From Flavobacterium sp. (lineage in GTDB: Bacteria > Bacteroidota > Bacteroidia > Flavobacteriales > Flavobacteriaceae), in the NCBI RefSeq assembly GCF_013822155.1, contig NZ_PNJW01000023.1, positions 1-42,540 on the forward strand: DNA of 42,540 nt, given 5' to 3'. The notes under the pieces are model-generated. The model did not search any database. It was not told the origin of the DNA and saw only the letters and a program-made list of their open reading frames with translations. The position numbers and the translations under genes were made by a program. Below, one piece after another: positions 17,007 to 25,429 of the stretch (positions are counted from its first letter, which is position 1; each line of letters starts with the position of its first letter).

Positions 17007-19202
17007 ATGAATCCCAACGAAATTGATATTCACAAGGAATTAAAAAAGTATTTTGGTTTCGATCACTTTAAAGGCTTACAAGAGCAAGTCATAAAAAGTA
17101 TTTTGAATAAAGAAAATACTTTTGTTATAATGCCAACAGGTGGTGGTAAATCGTTGTGCTACCAATTACCCGCTTTAATTCAAGACGGAACTGCAATTGT
17201 GGTTTCTCCTTTGATTGCTTTGATGAAGAACCAAGTTGATGCCATCAGGAGCGTTTCTTCTGAGGATGGTATTGCACATGTATTGAATTCTTCATTAACG
17301 AAAACAGAAATAAATCAAGTTAAAAAGGATATTGTTTCAGGAATTACCAAATTATTATATGTTGCTCCCGAATCTTTAGCAAAAGAAGAGTATGTAGATT
17401 TTTTAAAATCGGTGCCTATTTCATTCATAGCCATTGATGAAGCTCATTGTATTTCAGAATGGGGACATGACTTCCGACCTGAATATAGAAACCTAAAAAA
17501 TATTATAAAACATTTGGGAAATGTACCGGTCATTGGATTAACTGCGACCGCTACTCCAAAAGTTCAAGAAGATATTCTTAAAAATCTGGACATGTCTGAT
17601 GCTACTACATATAAAGCATCGTTCAATCGTCCTAATTTATTTTATGAAATACGCCCAAAAACAAAAAATATAGAATCGGATATTATCAAATTTATAAAGC
17701 ATAATAAAGGTAAGTCCGGTATTATTTATTGTTTAAGCAGAAAAAAGGTAGAAGAAATTGCCCAAGTTTTACAAGTTAACGGAATCAGTGCCGTTCCTTA
17801 TCATGCGGGATTAGATGCTAAGACCAGAGCGAAGCATCAAGATATGTTTTTGATGGAAGATGTAGAAGTAGTTGTGGCAACAATTGCTTTTGGTATGGGA
17901 ATTGACAAGCCGGATGTTCGCTTTGTAATTCACCATGATATTCCTAAGTCACTGGAAAGTTACTATCAGGAAACCGGTCGTGCAGGTCGTGATGGAGGCG
18001 AAGGACATTGTATGGCTTATTATTCTTATAAAGATGTTGAAAAACTAGAAAAATTCATGTCAGGTAAACCTGTTGCTGAGCAAGAAATAGGTTTTGCCTT
18101 GTTACAAGAAGTTGTTGCTTATGCCGAAACTTCGATGTCAAGACGTAAATTTTTATTACATTATTTTGGGGAAGAATTTGATAATGAAACCGGGGAAGGT
18201 GGTGACATGGATGACAATGTTCGCAATCCTAAAGCGAAAGCAGAAGCCAAAGACGATGTAGTAAAAGTGCTTAAGGTTGTTCGGGATACAAAACATTTAT
18301 ATAAATCGAAAGAAATCGTATTTACCTTAATGGGTAAAATAAATGCCGTAATTAAAGCACATAGAACCGATACGCAAGACCTTTTTGGCTGTGGTAGTGA
18401 TCATGATGAACGGTATTGGATGGCTTTAATACGTCAAGTATTAGTGGCAGGATTGTTACATAAAGATATCGAAACATATGGAATTTTAAAACTTTCAAAA
18501 GAAGGAGCAGAGTTTATTAAAAATCCAAGTTCCTTTATGATGACTGAAGATCATGAATACAGTGAAGTAGAAGATGATGCTATTGTCGCTGCGTCTAAAT
18601 CTACCGGTACTGCAGATGAGGCTCTTATGGTTATATTGAAAGATTTACGTAAAAAAGAAGCCAAAAAATTGGGGGTTCCTCCTTTTGTAGTTTTTCAAGA
18701 TCCTTCCTTAGAAGATATGGCTTTGAAATACCCAATTTCAATTGATGAATTGGGTAATGTACATGGAGTGGGAGAAGGTAAAGCGAAAAAATATGGAAAA
18801 CCATTTATTGAATTAATTGCTCGCTACGTTGAAGAGAATGACATTATTCGTCCGGATGATTTAATTGTTAAATCAACCGGAGCTAATTCGGCTAATAAAT
18901 TATATATTATACAGAATATTGACAGGAAATTATCATTAGAAGATATTGCTAAAGCTAAAGGACTGACAATGGATAATTTATTGAAAGAGATGGAACAGAT
19001 AGTTTATTCCGGAACGAAATTAAATATTAAGTATTGGGTTGATGAAATCCTGGATGATGACCAACAAGAAGAAATTCACGACTATTTTATGGATTCTCAA
19101 ACCGATAAAATAGAAGATGCTCTCAAAGAATTTGATGGTGAATATGATATTGAAGAATTGCGTTTAATGCGTATTAAATTTATTAGCGAAGTAGCTAATT
19201 AG
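17007..19202 (+). CDS. recQ: ATP-dependent DNA helicase RecQ
   Basis: 3'-5' DNA helicase for recombination and fork repair. Order: motif 0 and Walker A (MPTGGGKSLCYQLPA, near 42-56), DEAHCISEWGHDFRPEY (motif II with aromatic loop), TATATP, the second helicase lobe ending YYQETGRAGRDGGEG, an RQC zinc/winged-helix region, and an HRDC domain (VFQDPSLEDMALKYP...GVGEGKAKKYG). A further tail of about 110 residues follows HRDC. In the RQC part the zinc cysteines of E. coli RecQ are not obvious, so zinc binding may be reduced. Confidence 0.95.
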   Translation: MNPNEIDIHKELKKYFGFDHFKGLQEQVIKSILNKENTFVIMPTGGGKSLCYQLPALIQDGTAIVVSPLIALMKNQVDAIRSVSSEDGIAHVLNSSLTKTEINQVKKDIVSGITKLLYVAPESLAKEEYVDFLKSVPISFIAIDEAHCISEWGHDFRPEYRNLKNIIKHLGNVPVIGLTATATPKVQEDILKNLDMSDATTYKASFNRPNLFYEIRPKTKNIESDIIKFIKHNKGKSGIIYCLSRKKVEEIAQVLQVNGISAVPYHAGLDAKTRAKHQDMFLMEDVEVVVATIAFGMGIDKPDVRFVIHHDIPKSLESYYQETGRAGRDGGEGHCMAYYSYKDVEKLEKFMSGKPVAEQEIGFALLQEVVAYAETSMSRRKFLLHYFGEEFDNETGEGGDMDDNVRNPKAKAEAKDDVVKVLKVVRDTKHLYKSKEIVFTLMGKINAVIKAHRTDTQDLFGCGSDHDERYWMALIRQVLVAGLLHKDIETYGILKLSKEGAEFIKNPSSFMMTEDHEYSEVEDDAIVAASKSTGTADEALMVILKDLRKKEAKKLGVPPFVVFQDPSLEDMALKYPISIDELGNVHGVGEGKAKKYGKPFIELIARYVEENDIIRPDDLIVKSTGANSANKLYIIQNIDRKLSLEDIAKAKGLTMDNLLKEMEQIVYSGTKLNIKYWVDEILDDDQQEEIHDYFMDSQTDKIEDALKEFDGEYDIEELRLMRIKFISEVAN

Positions 19203-19204
19203 TG

Positions 19205-19250
19205 TTCAGTTGCAGTTTTAAGTTAGTATTCTCTGTAAACTGCGACTGAA
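19205..19250. repeat. Imperfect inverted repeat between convergent genes
   Basis: TTCAGTTGCAGTTT (19205-19218) is complementary to AAACTGCGACTGAA (19237-19250) with a single G-T pair; the loop is 18 bases. It fills the 50-base gap between recQ and the convergent small gene. There is no U-run, so a classical terminator is doubtful, though the hairpin could end both transcripts or protect 3' ends. Confidence 0.7.
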
Positions 19251-19252
19251 AA

Positions 19253-19489
19253 CTATTCAAACAATTCCCCTCGATGAGGTTTTAAGGCATCTCTTACCGC
19301 TATCATGTTTTCATCGGAAACAACCATAAATGCGATGGCATACATTTCATTGTATATTTCAAAACCGGTAATATTTATAGGAAATTTTTCAGCAGTGATA
19401 AATTCCTTTAAGTGAATTTCATGGTGTTCCGCAGTTTTGGAAGAAGCAGGGCCTCTGAAATCCCAAATCAATTTTATCCTTCTTGACAT
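19253..19489 (-). CDS. Conserved small hypothetical protein (78 aa)
   Basis: I do not recognise a named family. The sequence is compact alpha/beta, starts MSRRIKLIWDFRGP and contains EHHEIHLKEF, a histidine/glutamate cluster, and ends in a charged LKPHRGELFE. No signal peptide, membrane segment or cysteine. It reads as a real gene: good codon use, clean ATG, and convergent placement with recQ. Function unknown. Confidence 0.7.
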   Translation of the reverse strand: MSRRIKLIWDFRGPASSKTAEHHEIHLKEFITAEKFPINITGFEIYNEMYAIAFMVVSDENMIAVRDALKPHRGELFE

Positions 19490-19603
19490 CTTTTTTTTAG
19501 CAAAAGTAAATTCATTTCTATTACTTTAATAATTCTTTCAACTATTATTTTTATTACTTTTCAAACATTAGTTAGAAAAACATGAAAAATTAAAACTTTT
19601 TTT

Positions 19604-19611
19604 TACATTTG
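19604..19611 (+). promoter_or_regulatory. Promoter -7 box of the T9SS substrate gene
   Basis: TACATTTG is a perfect TAnnTTTG match ending 13 bases before the ATG at 19625, which implies a leader of only about 6-8 bases. No -33 TTG at usual distance is seen. Confidence 0.55.
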
Positions 19612-19624
19612 AAAAAAAAATCAT

Positions 19625-21154
19625 ATGAAAAACAATTACTTAACAAAAATTCACCTTCTTTTTTTATTTGTTATTAACCTCGGTTTTTCACAAACAAATT
19701 ATACCGTTTCTGCAATTCCACATCAGATTTATACTTCAACTGCTACACCAATTACAACCAGCGATGATTTGCACTCTGGAGTAATTCCAATTGGTTTTGA
19801 TTTTAATTATTTCGGAAATAATTTTAATCAATTGACTATCAGTACAAATGGTTATGTCAGTTTTAATTTAAATTTGGCAAGCACTTTTAGTGAGTGGAAT
19901 TTAAATGCTCAAATTTCTCAACTTAACATAAAGAACTCAATTTTTGCATGTTATCACGATATGTATAATTCAAATCAAACAGGTTCTTTAACTTACTCGT
20001 TAGTTGGTTATGCACCATATAGAAAATTTGTTGTCTTGTTCGAAAATCAACCACATTTTTCCTGTACGCAGTTAAAAAGCACATTTCAATTGATATTATA
20101 TGAAACATTTAACTTCATTGATGTACAAATTGTTGACAAACCGGTTTGTTCTACTTGGAATGGTGGAAACGCTTTAATTGGTATAATAAATGAAAGTGGT
20201 AGTATTTCCTACACTCCTCCCGGAAGAAATACAGGAGTTTGGACAGCATCAGAAGAAGGATGGCGATTTGCAAGACCAAATGTAAGTTCAGTATATTATT
20301 ACACGGTTTGTGATAATGATTTAGATGGATTTGAATCGTTTAATTTGGACTTAATCAAAGAAGCTATCGATTCTAATTTACCGCAAAATGTAACTATTCA
20401 TGAAACATTATCGGATGCAACCACGGGAGTAAATGCTTTGCCTGGAACAAATTATATTAACATAAATCCATACAATCAAACACTTTATGCCGTTGGTGGC
20501 GGGACGATAACAGAAGTTGAAATTTCAGTTGTTGATTGTGCAAATGATTATGATTCAGATTCTGTTTCTACCGATTTAGAAGATGTAAATGGTGATGGAA
20601 ATCTAGCTAATGACGATACTGATGGTGATGGAATTCCTGATTTTCTCGATAATGATGATGATGGAGATATGGTTTTAACCGAATTTGAATATGTTTTTGG
20701 TGATGGAAGAAGTTCAGATGATATAACTAATGTTGATACAGATTTAGACGGAATTCCCAATTATCTTGATAATGATGATGACGGAGATGGTATATTAACC
20801 ATTGATGAAGATTACAACGGAAACAATAACCCAATGGATGATGACACAAACTCTAACGGTATTGCTGACTTTTTAGAAGAAAGTGTAGCATTGAGTTTAG
20901 CAGATGAATCGCAGTTGAAAAGAGCAATATCCATTTACCCAAATCCGGCAAATAATGTGATTAACATCAATAATTTAAGCACTTTTTCAATTGATATTTT
21001 TAAAATATTTACGATTAATGGTAGCCTAATCAAAGAATTGAAAAATGCTGATTCCTATCAAAATATAGATGTGAGTCAACTACAATCCGGAGTTTATTTC
21101 ATCTCAATTGAAGTAAATAATCAAAAACTAAATTATAAGTTTATTAAAAATTAA
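19625..21154 (+). CDS. Secreted protein with T9SS type A sorting domain and Ca-binding repeats
   Basis: Predicted type IX secretion cargo. Signal peptide 1-23 (ends LGFSQ); a beta-rich N-terminal domain (about 25-225) with IPIGFDFNYFGNN and LTISTNGYVSFN, resembling nidogen-like/adhesion modules. Acidic DxDxDG-type thrombospondin-3-like repeats follow at about 314-425 (DTDGDGIPDFLDNDDDGD and a second similar unit), expected to bind calcium. The sorting domain at about 434-509 begins ISIYPNPANN and ends with short strands (GVYFISIEV). Likely surface attached or released; adhesin or binding protein, no enzyme motif seen. A strong terminator follows. Confidence 0.9.
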   Translation: MKNNYLTKIHLLFLFVINLGFSQTNYTVSAIPHQIYTSTATPITTSDDLHSGVIPIGFDFNYFGNNFNQLTISTNGYVSFNLNLASTFSEWNLNAQISQLNIKNSIFACYHDMYNSNQTGSLTYSLVGYAPYRKFVVLFENQPHFSCTQLKSTFQLILYETFNFIDVQIVDKPVCSTWNGGNALIGIINESGSISYTPPGRNTGVWTASEEGWRFARPNVSSVYYYTVCDNDLDGFESFNLDLIKEAIDSNLPQNVTIHETLSDATTGVNALPGTNYININPYNQTLYAVGGGTITEVEISVVDCANDYDSDSVSTDLEDVNGDGNLANDDTDGDGIPDFLDNDDDGDMVLTEFEYVFGDGRSSDDITNVDTDLDGIPNYLDNDDDGDGILTIDEDYNGNNNPMDDDTNSNGIADFLEESVALSLADESQLKRAISIYPNPANNVININNLSTFSIDIFKIFTINGSLIKELKNADSYQNIDVSQLQSGVYFISIEVNNQKLNYKFIKN

Positions 21155-21176
21155 TTTTTTTTTAAAATCTTGATCT

Positions 21177-21208
21177 AAAAGGTTTGGCAATTGCTGAACC
21201 TTTTTTTA
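21177..21208 (+). terminator. Rho-independent terminator of the T9SS substrate gene
   Basis: AAAAGGTT pairs with AACCTTTT around a 12-base loop holding the small palindrome GCAATTGC, followed by a T-run. It lies just after the stop at 21154. Confidence 0.85.
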
Positions 21209-21229
21209 TGGGATACAAATTAAAAAAAT

Positions 21230-21237
21230 TACTTTTG
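21230..21237 (+). promoter_or_regulatory. Promoter -7 box of the COG2509 gene
   Basis: TACTTTTG matches TAnnTTTG and ends 13 bases before the ATG at 21251. It directly follows the preceding terminator. Confidence 0.5.
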
Positions 21238-21250
21238 CAAAAAGATAACG

Positions 21251-22807
21251 ATGCCCAAAGAACTTCTCATTCAAGTAGCACCCGAAGTTGCCGCCAATGA
21301 TTCTTTATTAAAAGATCATGTGGCTAAGATGATTCGTGTTTCGCTATCAGAAGTTCAACATATTTCGATTGTAAAACGTTCAATTGATGCTCGTCAGAAA
21401 GCTATTAAAATCAATTTGAAGTTGATCGTTTTTTTTCAAGGAGAACCTTTTTCTGAACAAAAAATTGAATTACCCCATTATCCAAATGTAGCCAATCAAA
21501 AAGAAGTTATCATTATTGGAGCCGGTCCGGCAGGACTTTTTGCCGCTCTTCAACTTATAGAATTAGGTTTAAAACCTATTGTTATTGAACGTGGGAAAGA
21601 TGTTCGCGGTCGTCGCCGAGATTTAAAAGCCATCAATGTCGATCACATCGTCAACGAAGATTCTAATTATTGTTTTGGCGAAGGTGGAGCAGGTACTTAT
21701 TCCGATGGAAAACTCTACACGCGGTCCAAAAAACGTGGTGATGTCGATAGAATTTTACAATTATTAGTTGGTTTCGGAGCTTCTCCGGATATTCTAGTTG
21801 AAGCTCATCCGCATATTGGAACTAATAAATTACCACAAATTATTCAAGACATTCGTGAAAAAATCATCGAATGCGGCGGACAAGTTTTATTTGAAACCCG
21901 TGTGACGGATTTTATTGTCAAAAACAATGAAATGCAAGGAATTTTAACCCAAAATGGAGAAACAATTTCGGCTAATAAAGTGATTTTGGCGACCGGACAT
22001 TCCGCTCGTGATATTTTCGAATTATTAGACAGAAAAAAAATCCTTATCGAAGCGAAACCTTTTGCATTAGGGGTTCGTGCAGAACATCCACAGGAATTGA
22101 TTGATTCGATTCAGTATAGCTGCGATTTTCGGGGAGATTATTTGCCACCGGCTCCGTATTCCATCGTCAAGCAAGTGAATGGTCGTGGGATGTATTCGTT
22201 TTGTATGTGTCCGGGTGGTGTAATTGCTCCTTGTGCTACTAGTCCGGGTGAAGTGGTTACCAACGGTTGGTCGCCTTCCAAAAGAGATCAAGCTACTGCC
22301 AATTCCGGTATTGTAGTAGAATTAAAATTGGAAGATTTTAAACCTTTTGCCAAATTTGGACCTCTAGCCGGAATGGAATTTCAAAAATCTATCGAACAAA
22401 AAGCATGGCATTTGGCTGGACAGACACAGAAAGTTCCTGCACAACGAATGATTGATTTTACGCAAAATAAAATTTCTACTTCGATTCCTAAAACATCGTA
22501 TGTTCCGGGAACGACTTCGGTTGAAATGGGACAGGTTTTTCCTGGTTTTCTTACCCAAATTATGCGAGAAGGTTTTCTTCAATTTGGCAAATCAATGAAA
22601 GGATATTTAACCAACGAAGCCATTTTGCATGCACCGGAAAGTCGCACATCATCACCGGTTCGAATTCCCAGAGATGCTCAAACCTTAGAACATCTTCAAA
22701 TTAAAGGACTCTATCCTTGTGGAGAAGGAGCAGGTTTTGCAGGTGGAATTGTTTCTGCTGCGATTGACGGCGAAAAATGTGCGTTGAAGATTAAGGAGAG
22801 TTTGTAA
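21251..22807 (+). CDS. FAD-dependent oxidoreductase of the COG2509 type
   Basis: Flavoprotein dehydrogenase of unknown substrate. An N-terminal domain of about 85 residues, typical of COG2509 members, precedes the Rossmann FAD motif VIIIGAGPAGLFAALQLIELG (near 90-110). Further signs are NYCFGEGGAGTYSDGKLYTR, a cysteine-rich SFCMCPGGVIAPCATSPGEVVTNG, and a C-terminal FAD-contact stretch GLYPCGEGAGFAGGIVSAA. Length 518 fits the family. Base composition is a little higher in GC than its neighbours, as expected for a conserved enzyme. Confidence 0.88.
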   Translation: MPKELLIQVAPEVAANDSLLKDHVAKMIRVSLSEVQHISIVKRSIDARQKAIKINLKLIVFFQGEPFSEQKIELPHYPNVANQKEVIIIGAGPAGLFAALQLIELGLKPIVIERGKDVRGRRRDLKAINVDHIVNEDSNYCFGEGGAGTYSDGKLYTRSKKRGDVDRILQLLVGFGASPDILVEAHPHIGTNKLPQIIQDIREKIIECGGQVLFETRVTDFIVKNNEMQGILTQNGETISANKVILATGHSARDIFELLDRKKILIEAKPFALGVRAEHPQELIDSIQYSCDFRGDYLPPAPYSIVKQVNGRGMYSFCMCPGGVIAPCATSPGEVVTNGWSPSKRDQATANSGIVVELKLEDFKPFAKFGPLAGMEFQKSIEQKAWHLAGQTQKVPAQRMIDFTQNKISTSIPKTSYVPGTTSVEMGQVFPGFLTQIMREGFLQFGKSMKGYLTNEAILHAPESRTSSPVRIPRDAQTLEHLQIKGLYPCGEGAGFAGGIVSAAIDGEKCALKIKESL

Positions 22808-22879
22808 ATCTTATAGACTTCAACACCCGTTAAACTTTTCACAAATCTATATAAATTCAAATAAAAACGAACTTTTTCT

Positions 22880-22887
22880 TACCTTTG
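22880..22887 (+). promoter_or_regulatory. Promoter -7 box of idi
   Basis: TACCTTTG, a perfect TAnnTTTG match, 18 bases before the ATG at 22906. The TTG inside this box (22885) opens a longer reading frame but is not a start. Confidence 0.55.
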
Positions 22888-22905
22888 AAGAGCTATAAAA
22901 GTGCT

Positions 22906-23433
22906 ATGATAGAAGAGAAAGTAATTTTAGTCAATGAGAAAGATGAACCAATTGGTTTGATGAATAAATTGGAAGCTCATGAAAAAGCGGTTTTGCACCG
23001 TGCCTTTTCTGTTTTTATTTTAAATGATAAAAACGAAGTTATGCTTCAACAACGAGCTCATCAAAAATACCATTCACCCTTATTGTGGACAAACACGTGT
23101 TGTAGTCATCAACGGGAAGGTGAAACTAATATTCAAGCAGGAACGAGACGATTAAGTGAGGAAATGGGTTTTTCTGCCGAATTGAAGGAGTTGTTTCATT
23201 TTATTTATAAAGCTCCTTTTGATAATGGTTTGACAGAGCATGAATTAGATCATGTAATGATTGGATATTACAATAATAAACCAATAATTAATCCTGATGA
23301 AGTTGAAAATTGGAAATGGATGAGTATTGAAGCTATTAAAGAAGACATGCAAATTCACTCGGAGATTTATACCGTTTGGTTTAAAATTATTTTTGATGAG
23401 TTTTATCATTATTTAGAAGAGCACAAACTATAA
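22906..23433 (+). CDS. idi: Isopentenyl-diphosphate delta-isomerase, type I
   Basis: Nudix-fold isomerase converting IPP to DMAPP for isoprenoid synthesis, including the undecaprenyl carrier used by the polysaccharide operon. WTNTCCSHQREGE contains the catalytic Cys and metal-binding His; RRLSEEMGF is the Nudix-like helix; EHELDHVMIG supplies the catalytic Glu. The ATG at 22906 gives MIEEKVILVNEKDEP, the normal N-terminus. Length 175 is typical. Confidence 0.94.
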   Translation: MIEEKVILVNEKDEPIGLMNKLEAHEKAVLHRAFSVFILNDKNEVMLQQRAHQKYHSPLLWTNTCCSHQREGETNIQAGTRRLSEEMGFSAELKELFHFIYKAPFDNGLTEHELDHVMIGYYNNKPIINPDEVENWKWMSIEAIKEDMQIHSEIYTVWFKIIFDEFYHYLEEHKL

Positions 23434-23468
23434 CCTTTTACCAATTACCTTTAACCATTTGCCATGAA
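23434..23468 (+). repeat. Degenerate 7-bp repeat array in the PTPS leader
   Basis: Five consecutive heptads that each begin CC (positions 23434, 23441, 23448, 23455 and 23462), consensus CCWWTTA with decay. The last unit contains the ATG of the following gene at 23464. The array fills the whole idi-PTPS gap. Confidence 0.7.
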
Positions 23469-23874
23469 AGTTACTGTTTCCAGAAAAGCTCATTTTAACG
23501 CCGCTCATCGATTGTATCGTAAAGATTGGACGATTGAAAAAAACGATTTGGTTTTTGGTAAGTGTAATAATCCAAATTTTCACGGACATAATTATGAATT
23601 AATTGTCAGTGTAACCGGAGAAATTGACACGGAAACAGGTTTTGTCATGGATGTAAAGATTTTATCCGATTTAATTAAAGAGCATATTGAAGAGGCTTTT
23701 GACCATAAAAATCTAAATGTAGATGTGCCTGATTTTTTTGATTTGAATCCAACAGCTGAAAATATTGCCGTTGTAATTTGGAATAAATTACGACCTCAAA
23801 TAAAAAATGAATTAGAATTGGAAGTTGTTTTGTATGAAACACCACGCAATTTTGTAACCTATAGAGGAAACTAA
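23464..23874 (+). CDS. 6-pyruvoyl-tetrahydropterin / 6-carboxytetrahydropterin synthase family (COG0720)
   Basis: Zinc enzyme acting on dihydroneopterin triphosphate. Zinc histidines are His15 (AHFNAAH) or its neighbour and the HGH pair in FHGHNY; the catalytic Cys is in GKCNNPNFHGH, with DHKNLN and YETPRN completing the active site. The Cys-to-HGH spacing is C-x5-HGH, as in animal PTPS, where typical QueD has C-x3-HGH. Automatic annotation would call it QueD; the motif favours a pyruvoyl-tetrahydropterin activity. Two bases separate it from bcp. Confidence 0.88.
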   Translation: MKVTVSRKAHFNAAHRLYRKDWTIEKNDLVFGKCNNPNFHGHNYELIVSVTGEIDTETGFVMDVKILSDLIKEHIEEAFDHKNLNVDVPDFFDLNPTAENIAVVIWNKLRPQIKNELELEVVLYETPRNFVTYRGN

Positions 23875-23875
23875 A

Positions 23876-24331
23876 ATGGCACTGAAAGTTGGAGACAAAA
23901 TTCCTCGGTTTACCGCAAAAGATACAAACGGAAATATTTTTGACAGTTCAATAGGATTGGATAAAAAACCGGCAGTAATTTATTTTTATCCAAAAGACGA
24001 TACACCGGGTTGTACAACGCAAGCTTGTTCGTTTAGAGATCAATATGAAGATTTTACCGATTTAGGTGCTGAAGTAATAGGAGTCAGCAGTGATTCAATC
24101 GCTTCTCATCAAAAGTTTGTATCGAAGCACAAGCTTCCTTTTATTTTATTATCGGATGAAGATAAAAATATCAGAAAACTTTTTGGTGTACCAACCGCTT
24201 TATTTGGACTTCTTCCCGGACGAGTGACTTATGTAACAGATGAAAATGGAATTATACGATTGATTTTCGACAATTTATCGGCTAAAATTCACATTGAAAA
24301 AGCACTTCAGATGCTTAAAAAAACAGTATAA
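23876..24331 (+). CDS. bcp: Thioredoxin-dependent thiol peroxidase (BCP/PrxQ-type peroxiredoxin)
   Basis: Reduces hydroperoxides using thioredoxin. YPKDDTPGCTTQACSFRDQYEDF holds the peroxidatic Cys (in PGCTT) and the resolving Cys five residues later, the usual BCP arrangement. 151 residues, cytoplasmic. It follows the PTPS-family gene after one base, so they are probably co-transcribed. Confidence 0.94.
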   Translation: MALKVGDKIPRFTAKDTNGNIFDSSIGLDKKPAVIYFYPKDDTPGCTTQACSFRDQYEDFTDLGAEVIGVSSDSIASHQKFVSKHKLPFILLSDEDKNIRKLFGVPTALFGLLPGRVTYVTDENGIIRLIFDNLSAKIHIEKALQMLKKTV

Positions 24332-24373
24332 GTGTTTGATAAGAAGATAGTGTCAAATCAATTGCTTATTTTT

Positions 24374-24381
24374 GACCTTTG
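24374..24381 (+). promoter_or_regulatory. Possible promoter -7 box of manA
   Basis: GACCTTTG differs from TAnnTTTG at the first base and lies 12 bases before the ATG at 24394. The TTG at 24379 within it is an unlikely start. Confidence 0.35.
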
Positions 24382-24393
24382 CAAGAAAAAAAA

Positions 24394-25359
24394 ATGACCA
24401 AACCACTTTATCCTTTTACTTTTGAACCCATTTTTAAAGAACGCATTTGGGGAGGAACAAAACTACGCGATTATTTGAATAAATCCATTTCTTCTGAAAT
24501 TACGGGGGAAAGTTGGGAATTATCAACGGTTCCAAATGATGTAAGTGTTGTCAATAATGGCATTTTAAAAGGGAAGAATCTAAATGAATTAATAGACCAA
24601 TTTCCGGAAGAAATTTTAGGAAAAGAAGTGTATAGCAGATTTGGAAAGCAATTTCCGTTGTTATTCAAATACCTAGATGCTCGGGAAGATTTATCGATTC
24701 AATTGCATCCAAATGACGAATTGGCTAAAGCCAGACACAATTCTTTTGGAAAAACGGAAATGTGGTATGTGATGCATGCCGATAAAGGTGCCCGTTTGAT
24801 TATTGGATTTAAAGAGGACACTAATCAAGCTGACTATTTAAGCCACTTAAAAAATAAAAGTTTACTCACTATATTAAATGAAATTCCAGTTAAAAAAGGA
24901 GATGTTTTTTTATTAGAAACCGGTACTGTTCATGCTATTGGTGGTGGGATTTTATTAGCGGAAATTCAACAAACCAGTGATATTACTTACCGAGTTTACG
25001 ATTGGGATAGGGTAGATTCCAACGGAAAAGGGCGTGAATTGCACACGGAATTGGCTTTAGAAGCAATCAACTTTCAAACAGTATCAGCAAAAAAAGAATA
25101 CACTACAATTGAAAATAAAACCATTTCAGTTGTTGATTGTCCTTATTTTAAAACAAATATTATAGAACTCAACGGAGAAATTCCGATTCATACAAACAAA
25201 GATTCATTTACTGTATTGATGTGTACTGATGGAAATTTAGAGTTATATTTAAATGATGAAAAGTACGTTTACAAAGCAGGTGATACCGTTTTAATACCGG
25301 CTGTTCTAACATCATTTTTATTAAAGGGAAAAGCAACATTATTAGAAATTACTGTTTAG
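24394..25359 (+). CDS. manA: Mannose-6-phosphate isomerase, class I
   Basis: Zinc enzyme interconverting fructose-6-phosphate and mannose-6-phosphate; its product feeds GDP-mannose and so possibly the polysaccharide cluster. Motifs: YPFTFEPIFKERIWGGTKL, LSIQLHPNDELA (zinc Gln/His), KTEMWYVM, GTVHAIGGGILLAEIQQTSDITYRVYDWDR. The ATG at 24394 gives MTKPLYPFTFEP, the usual start. Length 321 matches short bacterial ManA. Confidence 0.93.
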   Translation: MTKPLYPFTFEPIFKERIWGGTKLRDYLNKSISSEITGESWELSTVPNDVSVVNNGILKGKNLNELIDQFPEEILGKEVYSRFGKQFPLLFKYLDAREDLSIQLHPNDELAKARHNSFGKTEMWYVMHADKGARLIIGFKEDTNQADYLSHLKNKSLLTILNEIPVKKGDVFLLETGTVHAIGGGILLAEIQQTSDITYRVYDWDRVDSNGKGRELHTELALEAINFQTVSAKKEYTTIENKTISVVDCPYFKTNIIELNGEIPIHTNKDSFTVLMCTDGNLELYLNDEKYVYKAGDTVLIPAVLTSFLLKGKATLLEITV

Positions 25360-25396
25360 GAAACGAAACTAATTTATTTAATTCTAATTTTTTACG

Positions 25397-25404
25397 TACT
25401 TTTG
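25397..25404 (+). promoter_or_regulatory. Promoter -7 box of the 88-aa gene
   Basis: TACTTTTG matches TAnnTTTG, 25 bases before the ATG at 25430. It implies independent transcription of the small gene. Confidence 0.5.
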
Positions 25405-25429
25405 CACCGCAATTAAAATATATATAAAA

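Noticed and set aside
20548..20760. 70-codon minus-strand open frame rich in serine
   Set aside because: It mirrors the Asp-rich calcium repeats (GAT codons read as ATC/TCA on the reverse strand) of the T9SS protein.
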